A DNA stretch of 64,000 nucleotides from Pipra filicauda (lineage: Eukaryota > Chordata > Aves > Passeriformes > Pipridae), in the NCBI RefSeq assembly GCF_003945595.2, contig NW_024103874.1, forward strand, positions 2,552,001 to 2,616,000, in the 5' to 3' direction. Shown one piece after another: positions 24,460 through 37,396 of this stretch. The notes beneath the pieces are model-generated. The model ran no database searches. It was not told where the DNA came from and saw nothing but the letters and a program-made list of their open reading frames with translations. The position numbers and the translations under genes are program-made. The stretch's first letter is position 1. Every line of letters begins with the position of its first letter.

Positions 24460-24931
24460 CATTAGCAACTCGGCCGGGCTGTTCCGGGAGGATGTGCTGC
24501 TCTACCCCTGCTTGTACCTGGCGGGTGGGGAGCGGGGGGCGGGAGCGGGGGCCGTGCCCGCCCCCCGGCCCCGGGGGAGGCCGGCAGCTGTCCGGGTGGG
24601 AGGCGTCTGCAGCTGGAAAACAGCAGCTCCGCTTTCTGATCGGATTTGGGGGTGGGGTGGGAGGTGTGTGTGGGAAAAGCCAAGCGATGGATCTTCCCTT
24701 CTTTTGACAACGCTCTCCCCGCTTCAGGACTAAGCCTGCGCTGGAGGAAAATAACTGCAAGGGAGAACTGCTAATCACACCTCCGTGTGGGAACTAACTC
24801 CGGGGAGCAGCGTGTGCCGCCAGCCCCAGGATATTCCCTGCCTCCAACCTGAAGTGATTCCTCCTGGAACGGTTCAGTCGCCCCTGCAGTTCACCTTTGC
24901 CTGCAGTTAACCAGCGTGCAATTTGGGTTTA
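24460..24931 (+). promoter_or_regulatory. EDN3: EDN3 promoter CpG island and 5' UTR region
   Basis: GC content and CpG density rise abruptly at about 24470, then ease toward the EDN3 start codon at 24932. The region holds a dense G-run cluster (24523-24551) and no clear TATA box, which suggests a CpG-island promoter with dispersed initiation. The transcription start and the 5' UTR boundary cannot be fixed from sequence alone. GC-rich open frames across it on both strands are composition artefacts. Confidence 0.55.
24523..24551 (+). other. G-quadruplex-forming G-run cluster
   Basis: Five runs of three or more G (G3, G4, G6, G3, G5) are separated by loops of one to three bases, which satisfies the usual G-quadruplex pattern. 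It lies about 390 bases upstream of the EDN3 start codon on the coding strand. Any effect on transcription is inference. Confidence 0.6.
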
Positions 24932-24983
24932 ATGGAGCTGGGTTTATTGTTCCTCTTTGGACTTACGATTACGTCGACTGCAG
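24932..24983 (+). CDS. EDN3: EDN3 coding exon 1 (signal peptide)
   Basis: The ATG at 24932 opens MELGLLFLFGLTITSTAG, a signal peptide closely matching the N-terminus of mammalian prepro-endothelin-3, so the start is well supported. An upstream in-frame TTG gives no better start. The exon ends at CTGCAG with a GTAACT donor (24984-24989) and leaves one base (G) of a codon. The peptide directs the precursor into the secretory pathway, where furin-type and endothelin-converting enzymes process it. The 358-base intron that follows contains a long T-rich tract. Confidence 0.92.
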
Positions 24984-25341
24984 GTAACTCGAATTTCTTT
25001 CTTTCTTTGCCACTTCCACGCATGCACACAAAGAAAGGCTGGGTGGGTTCGTGTTTTTGTTGTTGTTTGGTTTTTTTTTTTTCCTTTTTCCTCCTTCCAA
25101 AAGGCTGTGAAGCAACAGCCCGCTCCGGGAGTGAGTGGTAAAGAACCAAACTCCAAAAAGACATCATTTGGCCGTGCGTAGGTTTGAAACAAAAGCGCTG
25201 CCTTAGCGATGCATCCCTGTGGGGCAGCGAAAACATAACGGTGCTTTAAGCGCCCCGAAACTCCTGGGGGAGCCGGGGTGGGTCGGGTGCTGTTACAAAG
25301 GGGGTCTCCGGGAGCTGAGCGCTGCTGTTGCCTCCCCGCAG
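24984..25341 (+). other. EDN3 intron 1
   Basis: A short intron with GTAACT at its start and a CCTCCCCGCAG acceptor at its end. Its first half has a T-rich run (about 25048-25098). Its second half enters the second CpG-rich block. Confidence 0.85.
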
Positions 25342-25561
25342 GGTCCGCGCTGCCCCGGCCCCGCTCGGCGCTCCCCGCGGGCGGGGACCCGGCACACCGG
25401 GAGCGGGACGCGAGCGGGGCGGCGGCGGCGGGCGGCGGGCGCGCCAGGGCGGACGGCGGGGGGCTGCGGCCGCGGGCCCGGCGCTGCACTTGCTACACCT
25501 ACAAGGACAAGGAGTGCGTGTACTACTGCCACCTCGACATCATCTGGATCAACACCCCCGA
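25342..25561 (+). CDS. EDN3: EDN3 coding exon 2 (mature endothelin-3)
   Basis: This 220-nt, extremely GC-rich exon completes a Gly codon with exon 1. It encodes an Ala/Gly/Arg-rich propeptide and then a furin-type site (RPRARR) directly before the mature hormone. Mature ET-3 is encoded at 25485-25547: cysteines at positions 1, 3, 11 and 15, the KDKECVYYC core and the invariant C-terminal HLDIIW. Position 4 is Tyr, where human ET-3 has Phe. The four cysteines form the two disulphides typical of endothelins, and Trp21-Ile22 is the converting-enzyme cleavage point. The exon ends CCCGA before a GTGAGT donor (25562-25567), splitting the Glu codon. The second CpG-rich block (about 25240-25860) surrounds the exon. 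Confidence 0.97.
25485..25547 (+). other. EDN3: Mature endothelin-3 peptide (21 residues)
   Basis: Starts [11 protein letters not shown] and ends HLDIIW. It is flanked by RARR on the left and by the Trp-Ile converting-enzyme site on the right. The spacing of the four cysteines (C-x-C-x7-C-x3-C) is exactly that of endothelins. Confidence 0.97.
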
Positions 25562-28500
25562 GTGAGTGCGGCGGGAATGGCGGGCGGAGGCAGCGGGACG
25601 GCGGGAGGGAGCGGGCGGGGGATCCCTGCCCGGCCCCCGGGGGACCCCGCGGGGACGGCCCGGGCGGGGGGAGCCGGAGGCGGAGCCGCCCCCGGCGGGG
25701 TCAGGGCGGGACGAGGGAGCCCGAGCGCTGCCCCGGGAGCCCGGGCAGCCCCCCCGAGCCCCCGGGAGCGTGGTGACCTCGGCACCTGCCGGGAGGGGGC
25801 ACAGGGGGTGCCGCCAGCGCCCGGCGCGGTGACCTCCCCTCCCGCGGTCCAGGTACCATCCGTGTGCTGGGCACAGCCTGAGTGAAATAAGGGAACAGCG
25901 GGTATTTTCCGGGAGAAATCTGTTCCTAATAACCCACTCTATAGGAAGGGAAGAACAGTGTGTGATTGTCTGTGCAACTGTACTGGTTTGGATAAAAATT
26001 AAAATAGAAAAATACCGGTACGTTAAAATAATGATTTTCTTTTTTTTTTTTTTTTCTTTTTAAATTCAATACACTAGATTTTAAGACGTCACAAAAGAAA
26101 GCCTTTTGCAATTATGCTTTGTGGAATGGCAAACATAAGTCATCATTATACTTCAAGTCATAATAAAAACAGTTTTTGAAGACATTTCTCATGGATTGGA
26201 AGTTGGGAGCCCCACACAGGGCACTGGGGGTGGAGCACACGTGCAGAAAAGCAGGGTCTGGTACTGACAGTGTTTAATGGAAAGAAATCATCAGGAAGGG
26301 TGACACTTTGCCTACATCCCGAAGGTTTGAGGCCTCCTTTCTCTACACCATTGTATATATCCTGTCTTGTTGAGTAACTAAGACTTAAGGATATTAGGTT
26401 TCAGTCCTGTAGCAACCACAGTGATCAGTTCAGTAAAAAAATAATCAGGAGATCAGATGAACCCCAAACCAAATTACTTTAGGAATTCAAGTTCTTCAGG
26501 CTGTATGACTGTGAACTTCTACACACGCCATTAAGTACCTCAGTGACTAAAGTTTAGGTACAGTTGCACTAATCCAGATCTGCCTTTGAATCAATTGCAA
26601 AGCTTTTAATCAGATTAAAATAACAAAAGGAGTAAAAAAACACCAGAAAATAGCAGTAAAATAGGTTAAGTCAAATGGGGTTTAGGGCACTTAATTTGTA
26701 AATTCACATGTGTGTCCTGGCCAGAGGCCATGTCTGATGATGTCTTTTGAACTTCTACCAACCTGTAAGTATCATGTATTCACACAAGTCATTCAGTTCT
26801 TTGAGTTCCATACCTGCACTAATCCACCCCAGGATTACATAAAGTTATTTTAGCCAAATATTTATGACTCAGTAAATTTAAGTCAGAGCTCACCAGTGAA
26901 AACGGGGGAATGACATTCCTTTTCCCCTACACACTGAATAAATAGACCACTGCTAATTTTAAACATACACTCCTCTTTTTCTTTCCTTTCTTTCTTTTTT
27001 TTTTTCTTTAGGATATCCTGTTTTAACTCTATAGGAATTACAATTTTCATTCCAGTGGGGAAAGTATTTAGTGTGCATTAATTCAGTGATGTGGAGAATT
27101 TTTTCCTACCTGAAAGTTTTGTGCAAACATCACAAAACAAAGAACAAAAAAAAAAAAGAAAAAAAAAGAACATAGAGGTATCTAATGTTTTAGTGATACC
27201 TATAGCATTAGCAATGAAGTATGTATAATAATCCAAATATTAAACACTTGGGGCTCTAAGCCTCTGCTTGTTTAACTGAAGTCAGTTGTACATAAATAGC
27301 AGCAAATTTCTCAGCTCTGTCAAGTCCACCCCCACTGGGTATAGAGTAGCCTGTAATATTTTGATGTGAGTATTAGGAAATTCTCTTTTTATAACCTTTA
27401 TGTGACTGGACATTTCTATGCAAACTATGGAATGAATACATTCAATGTCAATACTAAATATTCACATAGAATATACATGTTAACTACTTTGCTCCAAAGA
27501 CATGAACTTGTATAACCTAATAACACTGTTGGAACTGGGTGAATTGGGATGCTGGGAGCCCTCTGGGGTTGGTAAAGAGTGGGTGGATGATGATGGAAAG
27601 TAGGGAATTAGGCCAGTAGGGACTGAGTTTCCTGGAGTGTGTCAGTGTCTGAAGTGGGCAGCTTTGCTGTCCTGCTCCCTGTGCTGTTTCTGACCTGAGC
27701 CAGGAAGGTGAGCAGTGAAAGGAGCAGCTCTGTGTGCAGGCCATGTACTTGTCCAAATCTCCCTTTAGGCTGAAACAGGAATGCTTTTATGTATGAGGGC
27801 AGAGGAGGTCACTGAAATAAGTGTGTTAGACATTTTGGAGCATTTCAGTGCAACAGAAGCAGCATTAAGATTTCATATCACATGTCTGAATGAACAGGCA
27901 CTAATTCTGCCCTGCTGTCCTACCTGGAGTAATGTCTCAGCAAGTCAAAAGGTACTTCTGGATGTGAATGTGTGAAACCAGGCCTGCTTGTGCAATCTAA
28001 TACCCCAAGCAGGTTACACCACTGCCTTTAACTGGAAATAACCCCTGGTGACTTATTTGTAAACGGGGCTTTTATGTTGCTCTTGTACGCACATTGTTGG
28101 AAGTTCTTATATTTACTAAAAGCTTGGCTCCAATGCAACTTTGAGGATCAAACACACAGTGAGACACCAGAAGATGGTGTTAAAGTTTGGAGAAGTTTTC
28201 CTGACATCTGTTGATTCTGCTATTTTTCTTGCTTATATACTTGCCTTTTTGTTTTGTTTTATTTCCTACGTCAAGTACTATAATTGCTTATTATTTTTTC
28301 CTTTTTTTCCCTGCCGATTTATTTCTTTCACTTTATCATTTCTTATTCCCCGCAAAAATTCCTTAATATTTTCTCAACATTACTCTTGCCTCCATACTTC
28401 AAGGACAAACTTTACTTCCTCCTCTGGTTTCTTCTGCTTTTCCTGACAGGAGATGCTGTTAAGCATTGTTGTAATACATTCAAAACAAATCTTAGTCATG

Positions 28501-31500
28501 GCCACTCCTCCTTTTCTGGAAAAGCAGTTAAAGTTTTTAGTGAAACTGTTGGAGGCAAAGTGATGATAGACGGTCTATTCTATCCCTGCTGAGAAACCAC
28601 TTAGATCAAGCAGGGGCACAGTTGTAGAAAAGCACAAAACTGCAGAGTTTGGAGCCTCTGACTCACTGCAGCTTGTGCCAATTAAGAGAGAAATTATCTC
28701 TGTGCACATGTTTTGAGTATTGCTTTATACTTGTGCATGAACCGCTGCTGTTAGGCCAGACCACTAAGAGCATCAGCCTGTTATATTGACATAGTGAGTC
28801 TTTTATGCTGGGAACAGTGGGAGCCTTAAGTGGAAAAGAAGATGTCCTAAAGAAAGGCAGGTAAGTCAGAACAGAATCATGCAATTATGTGGTGTAGACA
28901 AAGCTTGCATAACAAAGATAATTAAATAATTAAAAGCTGGTAAACTGTTCTCACTGATAAGATTGATTAGTCAGGAATTAGTTTGCAATGTATTTTTTTT
29001 GTCAAGTGCTTATCTTGATCTATAGCTACAGACACGTTCTAAAGAAGAATTGTTTTTTTAAACAGTACCCACTGATGTAATACAGACACAACTTGATGCT
29101 TAATTCTGTAAGTTAAAGAAGAAAATGTAGACAAGACTACATTTAGATCTGCACTTCTTCAAAGGGCTTCTATATTTCAGTATGAACTGAATTTGTGTAT
29201 GTGACAGCAACATGTGGTTCAATTAACATTAATGTTGTTGTGTGAAGCATCAGGGATGCTCTCAGTGATTAGTAAAAGATTAGAAGGTGACAACTCCTAA
29301 GAAAGCGGTGCTATCATGAGGGCACAGTATCAGATGCTCAAGTGGTCTTCAATTCTAAAATAAAACTACAATGAGAATTTATGGCAATAATCCAGACAAT
29401 TTTCAAAGGACAATTCCTCACTCAAACTAAGCACCAAAAATAAGAACAGTTCTTTCGAAGGGTTTAAATCAAAGCAAAAGTGAGTTTTTTTCTAGATGTC
29501 TTTTTTCTGTATTTGCTATTATGTTCAAGAGAGGAGTAACTGAATGAAATCCTGTGACCACATTGTAAAGACCAGCTTACATGCTGATCTAAGAGTTCTG
29601 TCTGCCAATTACATGAATTTCTGCATCAGGAAAATTGGATGGATGGACAAAGTGAAAGGAAGAGTTTGATCTAACACTCTGTTTGCTGCTCTGATCCTCT
29701 GTACTTAAACACGTGTTCTATTTCCTTTGGAAGGACAAGGGCAGGGGCTGACTTGTATCTGTTGCTTTTCTGTGTGGGATAAATTGGAGAGGATCTGGTG
29801 AGTGTTCCATGGTGTGTGAGTACATGGTGACCTGAAAGGACCTGATGTTTCGTCACTTAATAAATTTGTTTCTGTAACATATGAAGGTCAGATACCCTTT
29901 AGCACTAGGTTGGCTCCAGACAGCTCCCAATAGAAATGTGTTTTCCTGACCTAAGGAGACCATTGGTTGGGGTGAGAAAGGCTTTTTGTACACTTGAATT
30001 GTTTTGGTCTCTCCTGAAGGTGATGACGGATGGCTTTGTTAGCAACTTGTCAGAAGCTGAACAGACACCAGCCGATTGCACAGGCAGTCAGCTCTGCAAC
30101 AGCTAAAAGTCAACAATCTCTGCTCATTACTGACTTAGGTTGCCATCAGAAAGTCATCTTAGAATGGGAACAATTTGTGCCCTATCATGGCTTCACTCAC
30201 GGTTTTACTCACATGTAGAGATGAAGTGATTTCTTGGGATGCTGTTACAAGAAAAAGACTTCAGGCAACCCATTGGTTGCTCCTGCTCTAACTGCTGCTC
30301 TGCTGGCTGACTTTTCCTTCACAACAGCTTTTTGTTACCTGCACCTCACTGGACTGCATTTCATTCTCATGGGCATTAAGTGATATTCCAGAGTATTATA
30401 ATTACCTCAATTCTGGATAATCATCGTTAAATATGTATAGATGATGTCCTGTATTCTACTGGAAATAAAAGTACACAGCTAAAGATTTCTTGTTCAGCAA
30501 AACAATTAAGCAGGTGGTTATAAACTTTAGATCAGATTGGAAATACCTGGTAGCCAAAGGCATGATGATAAAACAGTGGCTGCAAGCCAGGCAGCTGAAA
30601 CAAGGAAGCTAAACAGTGCACATGGTTAACCATCAGAACCAAGTGCCAAAAGTGATAAATCTTCTGTTGAGTTGATTTTATTTTTCTGAATGAAATTTGC
30701 CCTGATTTTGCAATCTTTACTACCCACATATTCACTGAAACCTATTTGTCTTGCACAAAATAAACTTCACATAGATATACTGAACATAGTAACAGGCTTC
30801 TGCTGTAATTGCTATATTTTATCATGGACAAACTGATCTGACTTTTAGCCAGTTTATTCAAAGAGTTATTCTTGTTTAGACTGTGTACTGACTTCCCACT
30901 TTCAGTGTCTTACTGTCTGAAATGTGCACAGCTTGTGTGCCCTCCTCAGTCTAGAAGAAGAATCTATCCTCCTAGTCTTCCTGTAAAGCTTATTTACACA
31001 GTATGGACCTTTTACAGCAGTATCCAGAAAGACTTAAAATTATTTGGCTCTGCAGTTAAAAATCCCACATCCCTGCAGGAGCTGGCCCTGCAGAACACAG
31101 GGTGAGGGATGAGACACTGATGGCCACTGCCTTGAGATTTCCCCACTGCTACTCGTGTTGGTCTAATTCTAAGGATAAACAGTCTCGAGGGCTGTCAAAC
31201 CACACTCACTTTCATCAGCCTTATATTTTAACACCACGTGTTTATTTTTCCCCAGGTTTTTGTTTTATTTGTTTTTAAACCTGTGGTGGATTTTGAACTA
31301 AACAGGCTGTAGAGAGTGGTAGAAACATACATTAGTGTGTGTTCTTTGTGTGCACTGCTGGAGTGGCTTCAGCAGTAAGTACTCTGAATTTTAGGTTGAA
31401 AAGCTACCATTTGACATTTCATTTGATTCCTTTAATCCCTATTTCCCATCAGTTCTGCCTTTTGGCATTTACCTCAGTGGTTTTGTGTTAGAACCACTTA

Positions 31501-34500
31501 CTAATGACATTCCCTGCCAGTCAGAGGGAGAAAAGGAATAAAGGGAGTTTGGGCCTGACAGACAGAAAATTATGCACCAAAGTTTATTTAATTACTTAAA
31601 CCAAAAATCATATATCCTGCCACAGAACTGGGATCAGATTAGGACTGGTATGAAGTACTGAAGGATATGCTGAGAGTTGTTTTGAGAGAGGTATTTCTGT
31701 GAAACAGCGGCTCAGTTTATTGAGCTCTACCCAGCCCCTCTGGGGATTTGGGGTGTTAATGGACACCCCTCACCCCAATCTTTGCTTCATATTGCTTCCC
31801 TCAAGAAATGTACCCCAGCTTTTAGCTCAGCAACTCAGATATTGTTCTGATCATGTTTCGAAAAGAAAACATGTAACATCATTTTGACAGCTACAGGAGG
31901 AGGATGGATAGTGATAAAAAGCCTCCAGATTCTCACAGCACTTGACTCGGGTACCATGAAATCCCCAGTGGGAGGGAAATCAAAGAACTCACGGGGTCAG
32001 TGAAACTGGACAATGAAGCAGATGTGTGTAATCCTTGGCTTATTAACTAAGTTAGCTGTAACTAATGAACTAAAGCTAATTTGCATCCAGCAGCCTGTTC
32101 GGTATCAAGGAACACTGGCTACTACTACACTGAGGATGTGGAAAAGAAAGGTGTGGCTATAAAGGATAAAGGTTTGTTTCCTCTGAAAATTACTTTAGGT
32201 GCAAAAAGCTACTCAGAAAAAGTCCAGCTTCTGAGAATGGAGCATGTGGTTAGGCTGACAAAACCAACAAGGCAGGCACTTCTTTGAAGAAGGTGTTTTA
32301 CTGCTTAAATAATGATGCTAGGGAAGGGTTAATAGGGGAGGCACATTGATTGTGAACACTCTTAAAAAATATGTCTGTTACAGAAAGAGTTGGAGCCAAC
32401 TTTCAGAACAGCCAATGATCTCTTCATCTATAGAGCTACACAATATTACTGCAGTGGCTTTATATGAAAGCATACATAGAAATATCTGTTATTTCCCCCA
32501 AGCATCTTTCATTCCGTAGACATTTTGTTTCACTTGGAGGATGGTAAATTTTGCTCCCTTTCTGTGTTCTTTGTTCTCAGTGGTCCTTACAGGGATCTCA
32601 TACATTTTAGGATTGTCTGGAAACACTGGAGACTGTTGGGAGCCTCGTTGGCCTGGATGCAGGCCAGAAAATATATTGCTGAATACTGAAATCACAGCAT
32701 CTAAGATGATTGCTGCAACCCCCTCATCCCTTTGTTTTGGCTGAAACTCTCCAGTGCCCTGGAGGTATCTACTGTGTTTAAGTGGCTGGGAAAGTAGAAA
32801 ATAATAGCAGCTCATAGGTCAATTATAACATAGCATGAGAAACTCAGCCACATGTTATAAAAATTAAAATAAACCAATTAGACTTGTCTGCCTGAATTCA
32901 CTATAAATGAGGGACAGCAGGACTTAGGCTTCCCAATTCGACCTGAAGGCAGTAATCATTCAATGGGCAGTTTGCTTCTGTGGGAAATTTTCCCTGATAT
33001 CCCTGGTTCAGAATGGCTGTTCCACTATTAGTCAGTAATTTTGCCTTTTTCAAAAAAAAAAAATCCCTACTTCTGTTAATTTAATGGCCAAATCTTGCTT
33101 CAAGAGCTAGCTGGCTTTCAGAGGACAGCTTTTATGATTGTGTTTTGTGGGCACAAAGCACAGAAATAATCTAGGTTATTTCAGCATCTGTTATCCAATC
33201 TTCAGATCTATACTTTTTTTTTTCCTTTTAAAATTCTAGAAGGAACATTTACTGTGTATTCCCTTCCACTGCAGAAATCCAAAGCACACTGTGCTTTGAT
33301 TAGTTTTGTGCTGCTCTGTTATACATGGAATTATCTTCAGTTAACAGATCTGTTGCGCTGACTAATCATAATTACATCTCATGGAATAATTACAAGTACT
33401 GGAGAGTTGTGTTAGCATTTTTTACAGAATAAAGAACAAATAGCTTATATTCAAGAAGAAATTACTTCCTTGAACTCAGACCTTCTCTAATCTAGAAAGT
33501 GCTTTAAAACTGAGTGTGCAGACTTTTATGCACTCCCTCACTTGCTGCAGTAATGATCCTTAACTCCACAAAAGAGAGTAATTCCATGGAAATCACAAAT
33601 CTGTGTGTTGCCAATCAGATACCAGTTCAAAGCACGACAGAAAGGCTGATCCAGAACTACACAGGTTTGCTTGTTCTCCACTTTGTAGAGAAGAAAGGGA
33701 TAAAGGACGCACAGCCCTTAAATAGTGCAAACCCATTTCACTGCTTCAGGAGAAGCTTGTTCTCCTAAAGGAAGAAATGTTGCCTACTTAGTTAAAGGTC
33801 AGAAATTCAAATTTTATCTTTTTTTTTTTTTTTTTTCCAAAAAATTTGGAAATGGCTCTTAGCTGGTGCTTTGGCCAGGGACTGGGTCATAAGCATGAGG
33901 AACACAGTGTAAGGGAACTGGTTGTTCAGGATCTCCAGAAGCCTGGAGCAGGTAGCCAGCCAACAAATCTGCCTCTGCCCTACTCCAACTGATCCTCATC
34001 TTCACCTTCACTGAGAAGACACAAACTACTCTGGGTATACTAAAGTCCTCAAGCTTTGACTAAAGAAAACAGATGCCTCACCTCAAACAGAAAGCAAAGA
34101 GACTTTTTTTGCCACACAAGTGCTTGGTGACAATCACATGCTGACAATAATTCCCATTCAATGTGCAGAAATTGTGATTCTACTTCATTTTGCACCTGAG
34201 CCTTGCAACACCACAAAAATAATAAAAAAGAGCAGCATCTGTTAATCACATGTAACAATCTAAGATTAAGAAGCTGCCAGGCAAATGCTTCTGATACCTG
34301 TTCAACTGAATCTCCTCAGCATCTCCTCTCACCTCTGAAGTGCTGAGAAAGAGGCATGAACTAACTTGAAACACGAACATTTTCAGCTGCTGGAATGATA
34401 ACCATACACACACTAACATTTGCTTAAACGTTGTGATTTATGAGTTGTATCAGAGTAACTGACAAGCAAGAAAACATCTCTATTTTTTGGTTCTTTTTGA

Positions 34501-37231
34501 ACACTGTTGCAAAGACTGGGTTGCTGTAGAAGTATCTCTGGTTTGGGTTTGAATTTTTGGGTTAGAAATGAAAACCAGGCATATTGGGAGCATTATTACA
34601 TTTCTATCTCTGATGGGCAAATCTGCACATTAGCTTACATAAAAACTTCACTTGGATGTTCCAGGTAATTCTTACACTTGTCAGAGCACTAGCAGGTATT
34701 TCTGGGCCACTGAAAACGAAGGGGTCTTGAATACATTTCCTAAGTTATGAACCACACTCCTATAAGCATTCTGTGTTTCACAGAGCATGAAGTACCTCAT
34801 TAGAAAGATCAGAAGCAGCATCTAAAATACCAATTTCCTCCTTTGCTTAGGGCTGTGATTTGTGGCTCTTATCACTTGTAATTAATTTATATTCTCTACC
34901 CCTCCCTGTTTGCTGGAATTTACTGTTTCTTAGAAAAGACAGCAGACTGGTAATGGGCCTGTTCTTCAGTCACTGTAATTCACACACTGATGTATTAAAG
35001 TGAAATTGAAAGTTGATGGCAATTCTAGTTGGTCCATTAATTTGCAAACTGCAGCAATTAAGAATAAAACACATTCCCTTCTTCCTCTCCAGCTATTCAG
35101 GCAGAACCTCTGACACAGGGCAAACTGCAGCTCAGTCCCACAGAAATTCTGGGTTAGAGAATTAGAGTGAAAAAAACCAGTATTGTATTTTGGAAGAGTG
35201 GTCTTTTTAACAAGGAACCACTTTAAATAACGAGAATAACATACTGCAGTATTTTATGTCTTGTTAGCATAATGTGGGATGACATCTGCAAAAGCTGCAA
35301 GTAGCTTCTTTATCCCTTGGTAAACTATCTGTCATGAAACAGGGCTTTCCTATTTGGCTACCACACACCAAATTAATCTTTCTATTTCAGTCTCAATTTG
35401 AGCAGGAAGTTGAATAATAGAATTTTACCAGACAGTTTTCATAGAGGATTTGTTAAAAATAAAGTAACTTCCTCCTGTTCCTGTCTCTAAATACTAGCTA
35501 TTACTTAATTAAAAAGAAAAAAAAAAGTATTTGTATAAAAAATACAACCATACAGCAAAATTATTTATACTAGAAGTTACCTACATTAGCCATTCAACAT
35601 TCATCATTCTAAAGCAGATGGCAGTATGGAACCATTAATACTCTTCAGTTATAAAACGGGACTCGCTCCTAATCCTAAAGACAACAAAAAGCTTTTTAAA
35701 TGGCTGTTAGAGAAGGGAGGCCAAAATCAAGTCCTAAAGTGTTTTGAGACAAATATGGATATTCTTGACTCCCCCAATGTCTGGGCATAGGAGTAAAGGG
35801 AAAATATGCAACAGTTTCTGCATGTAGGTGAGGCAGAGCAGCATCTGCTGGAGAAAGACCATTTCCTGGGCTCTTAACACAGAAATATTGCTTGTGATTT
35901 TCTACCTTTCAGTATGATTTTATCATAAATCCAACTGACAGGTGTGCTCTGGCTCAGGCTGTCAAAGACAAGATGCACAAGCTCATACGTACTGTAAGTG
36001 CAGAGGCTTGAATAAATGATTTGCATCAACTGTACTGATGTTACACCAAAATAATGTTTCTGAACCTTTCAGCCCACCATGTGTGTGGGAAAATGGAAAA
36101 TTTGCTGCTTTCCCATTAATAGCCTAATGATGTTTTTATGAAAGCAAATGTAAGAAGAACTACGTGAAGGTTGTGGTTGCAAACTAATTATTCAGGCTTT
36201 GTTCTGTAACCTTTCTGTAACCCTTCTAGATTTACTCTTCCTCTTCCCTGCCTTTTTTTTTTTCCCACTCTCTTCACTCCTCTTACTTGCTTGTGAACAT
36301 GAGATTCCCTTCATATTTTTAGTGTTTGTGGAGTTGTGGGTTGCTTAGCCCATCCCTCAAGTCCACAGGAGCTTTTATGGGTCTCCAGAAGTTTCATGTG
36401 GTGGACAGCTGCTGTCACTTGGGATTCTTTAACAACTTGAAGGAGAATAATTTATGACATCAGTCCAAACCATCCAACTCCTTTTGGGGATGTCAGCAGG
36501 AATTGATTGACTATAACCCATTAAAGAGCAAAGCATGCCAGACTGCAGGGAAATACAGAGAGCTGCCTCATCCTATTTCTTGGTGTGCTGGAGTACAGAA
36601 CACCATCTCTTGTAGAAAGGTATTAATAGATACATACAGGGAAGATTATCCAGCAGTTTCTCACCTCTGTAACTCCAAGGGTCATGTTCCAAACATGATG
36701 TAGTGAACTAATCATGCTGACAGTTGTCTCCATTTCTCAATGATTAAATTAATGGCAAATCAGGCTCAGAATCATGAAGATGACACAACTACATGATGTT
36801 ACTCGTCTGGTGAAATCAGCACAGCTCATTTGTCACTTCACACCAGCCATGGCACGGGACATAACAAATATTGTACACTGGGGGAGGGTGAGCAACACAA
36901 CACAGGAATTAGGAGTAAAATAAGCAATAACCTTGCTTGTAATTGTATCAGCTGTTAGGTATTCCAATCTTTTTTTGGATTGTGTAGTTGCCAATTAATT
37001 CTCCCAGTAGAGCTGATTGTCTGCTACTTAATAACTTCCCAAAAGCCAGAGCTAATTGGGCAGAAGTTACGATCTTTTATAGGCAGAACTGCTTATTTAT
37101 ATGAGTATGTTTTGATTTTTGTGCCAGTATTTATTGCTTTGCATCAATAGATCTCTTTACTAAAACAGCAAAGAGATGGAATATCATTTTAATTGGCTTC
37201 TAAGATACACGATATGTGTGACTCACAACAG
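25562..37231 (+). other. EDN3 intron 2 (11.7 kb)
   Basis: A long intron with a GTGAGT donor and an ACTCACAACAG acceptor. The first 300 bases continue the CpG-rich block, and the remainder is AT-rich single-copy DNA. A pyrimidine tract ending in AG at about 26971-27012 imitates an acceptor but has no good exon after it. An A-rich run lies at 27148-27170. I recognise no transposable element. Endothelin genes keep this intron at the junction within the big-ET tail. Confidence 0.85.
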
Positions 37232-37396
37232 GAGGACTGTGCCATATGGACTGTCTAACTACAGAGGCAGCTTTAGAGGCAAAAGGTCTACAGGCCAGAG
37301 TCAAAGTACTTCCCAGTCTTCATTTCGATGTTCCTGTTTGGATGCTCAGGATGAACAGTGTTTGCAGTTTTGCAGAAGAGTGCAAGACAGAAGAAG
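37232..37396 (+). CDS. EDN3: EDN3 coding exon 3 (big-ET tail and endothelin-like repeat)
   Basis: This 165-nt exon finishes the Glu codon and encodes RTVPYGLSNYRGSFRGKR. That is the big-endothelin-3 C-terminal tail with its basic cleavage site (RGKR, 37275-37286), almost identical to human except Arg for Gln at the first residue. Downstream lies the endothelin-like repeat CSCLDAQDEQCLQFC (37329-37373), which keeps the C-x-C-x7-C-x3-C spacing of ET-3 but not its other residues. This vestigial second motif is characteristic of preproendothelins. The exon ends AAGAAG before a GTGAGT donor (37397-37402), leaving two bases of a codon. Confidence 0.96.

Noticed and set aside
24359..24778. Overlapping long frames on both strands near EDN3
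   Set aside because: High GC content depletes stop codons. The frames cover the promoter CpG island and start in AT-rich DNA with no splice support.
25219..25885. Several 80-185 codon frames overlapping EDN3 exon 2
   Set aside because: They are GC-driven shadows of the exon and its flanks. Only the frame with the endothelin cysteines and matching splice phases is kept.
26971..27012. Strong polypyrimidine tract ending in TTTAG, like a splice acceptor
   Set aside because: The following sequence has no continuing endothelin frame, and exon 3 at 37232 fits phase and homology perfectly.
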